NCBI GenBank assembly: GCA_963727575.1
Contig: CAVSIA010000027.1
Location: forward strand, 1 to 64,000
Direction of reading: 5' to 3'
Length of the DNA stretch: 64,000 nt
Origin: JAHQVI01 sp963727575
GTDB taxonomy: Bacteria > Pseudomonadota > Alphaproteobacteria > Rhizobiales > Rhodomicrobiaceae
Shown here: positions 63,985-64,000 of the stretch, piece after piece
Numbering within the stretch: position 1 is the first letter of the stretch
Layout of the letters: each line of letters begins with the position of its first letter
The notes under the pieces: model-generated
The model's input: the letters and a program-made list of their open reading frames with translations, nothing else
What the model was told of the DNA's origin: nothing
Database searches by the model: none
Program-made: the position numbers and the translations under genes

Positions 63985-64000
63985 GGGCGGATAGCTCAGT
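63985..64000 (+). tRNA. 5' end of a tRNA gene, cut by the window edge
   Basis: GGGCGGATAGCTCAGT reads as a 7-base acceptor arm, the TA spacer and the start of a D arm (GCTCAG). The anticodon lies outside the window, so the specificity cannot be given. Confidence 0.7.

Noticed and set aside
1..64000. CRISPR array, prophage, transposase or integrase
   Set aside because: None seen; repeats found are short, dispersed and hairpin-like.

Overview
The window is one high-GC chromosomal segment from an alphaproteobacterium, most likely order Hyphomicrobiales (Rhizobiales). The evidence is the gene order yebC-ruvC-ruvA-ruvB-ybgC-tolQRAB-pal-cpoB-tilS-ftsH, the divergent flagellar cluster (flhA-fliR-fliJ-like-flgJ-like-flgN-like-fliG-fliM), a 6S RNA next to 5-formyl-THF cyclo-ligase, an aerobic (CobN-type) B12 pathway, and dispersed TAGAGC/CACGATC intergenic repeats of the kind common in that order. 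I see no phage, IS element, CRISPR array or rRNA. I cannot name a genus.

Layout. 1-6.8 kb: flagellar export and switch genes (+). 6.9-9.5 kb: cheB (-), cheY (+) and a small protein with a J-domain-like tail. 9.7-25.6 kb: a long block, all on the minus strand, for membrane proteolysis (ftsH), tRNA modification (tilS), the Tol-Pal envelope system, Holliday-junction processing (ruvCAB), YebC, YmdB and folate metabolism, with 6S RNA upstream. 25.9-35 kb: a pentapeptide-like membrane protein, a YciI protein, a J-domain protein with a sulfatase-modifying-factor-like tail, moaA, dapE with a coupled membrane protein, and a glycosyltransferase. 35-39 kb: a hairpin-rich gap, then the lactate-oxidation genes lutA, lutB and lutC (-). 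39-44.5 kb: a LysR regulator divergent from glycolate oxidase glcDEF (+). 44.5-64 kb: mostly cobalamin genes: cobD-btuF (-), btuB (+), then ilvC and a methyltransferase-like gene, then a long minus-strand run cobQ <- yrhK-like <- cobO <- LMW-PTP-like <- small secreted protein <- cobN <- DUF1289 protein <- cobW <- hupE. A clear cobalamin riboswitch heads this run. Divergent from it are cobT-cobS-cobU (+). The last 16 bases are the start of a tRNA gene.

Function. The cobalamin genes cover corrinoid uptake (BtuB, BtuF), cobalt handling and chelation (HupE, CobW, CobN), adenosylation (CobO), amidation (CobQ), aminopropanol attachment (CobD) and nucleotide-loop assembly (CobU, CobT, CobS). One riboswitch can coordinate most of the minus-strand genes. 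glcDEF and lutABC both feed 2-hydroxyacid oxidation (glycolate and lactate) and flank the same LysR gene.

Quality caveat. At least 17 conserved genes, several normally essential (tolA, ruvC, dapE, fliG, ymdB), are broken by single-base frame changes while the protein continues perfectly in another frame. The pattern looks like uncorrected indel errors in the assembly rather than gene decay. I annotate such genes over their full reconstructed span and give the approximate break point. The least explained sequence is the 700-bp gap at 34.9-35.6 kb, which holds a run of perfect inverted repeats.
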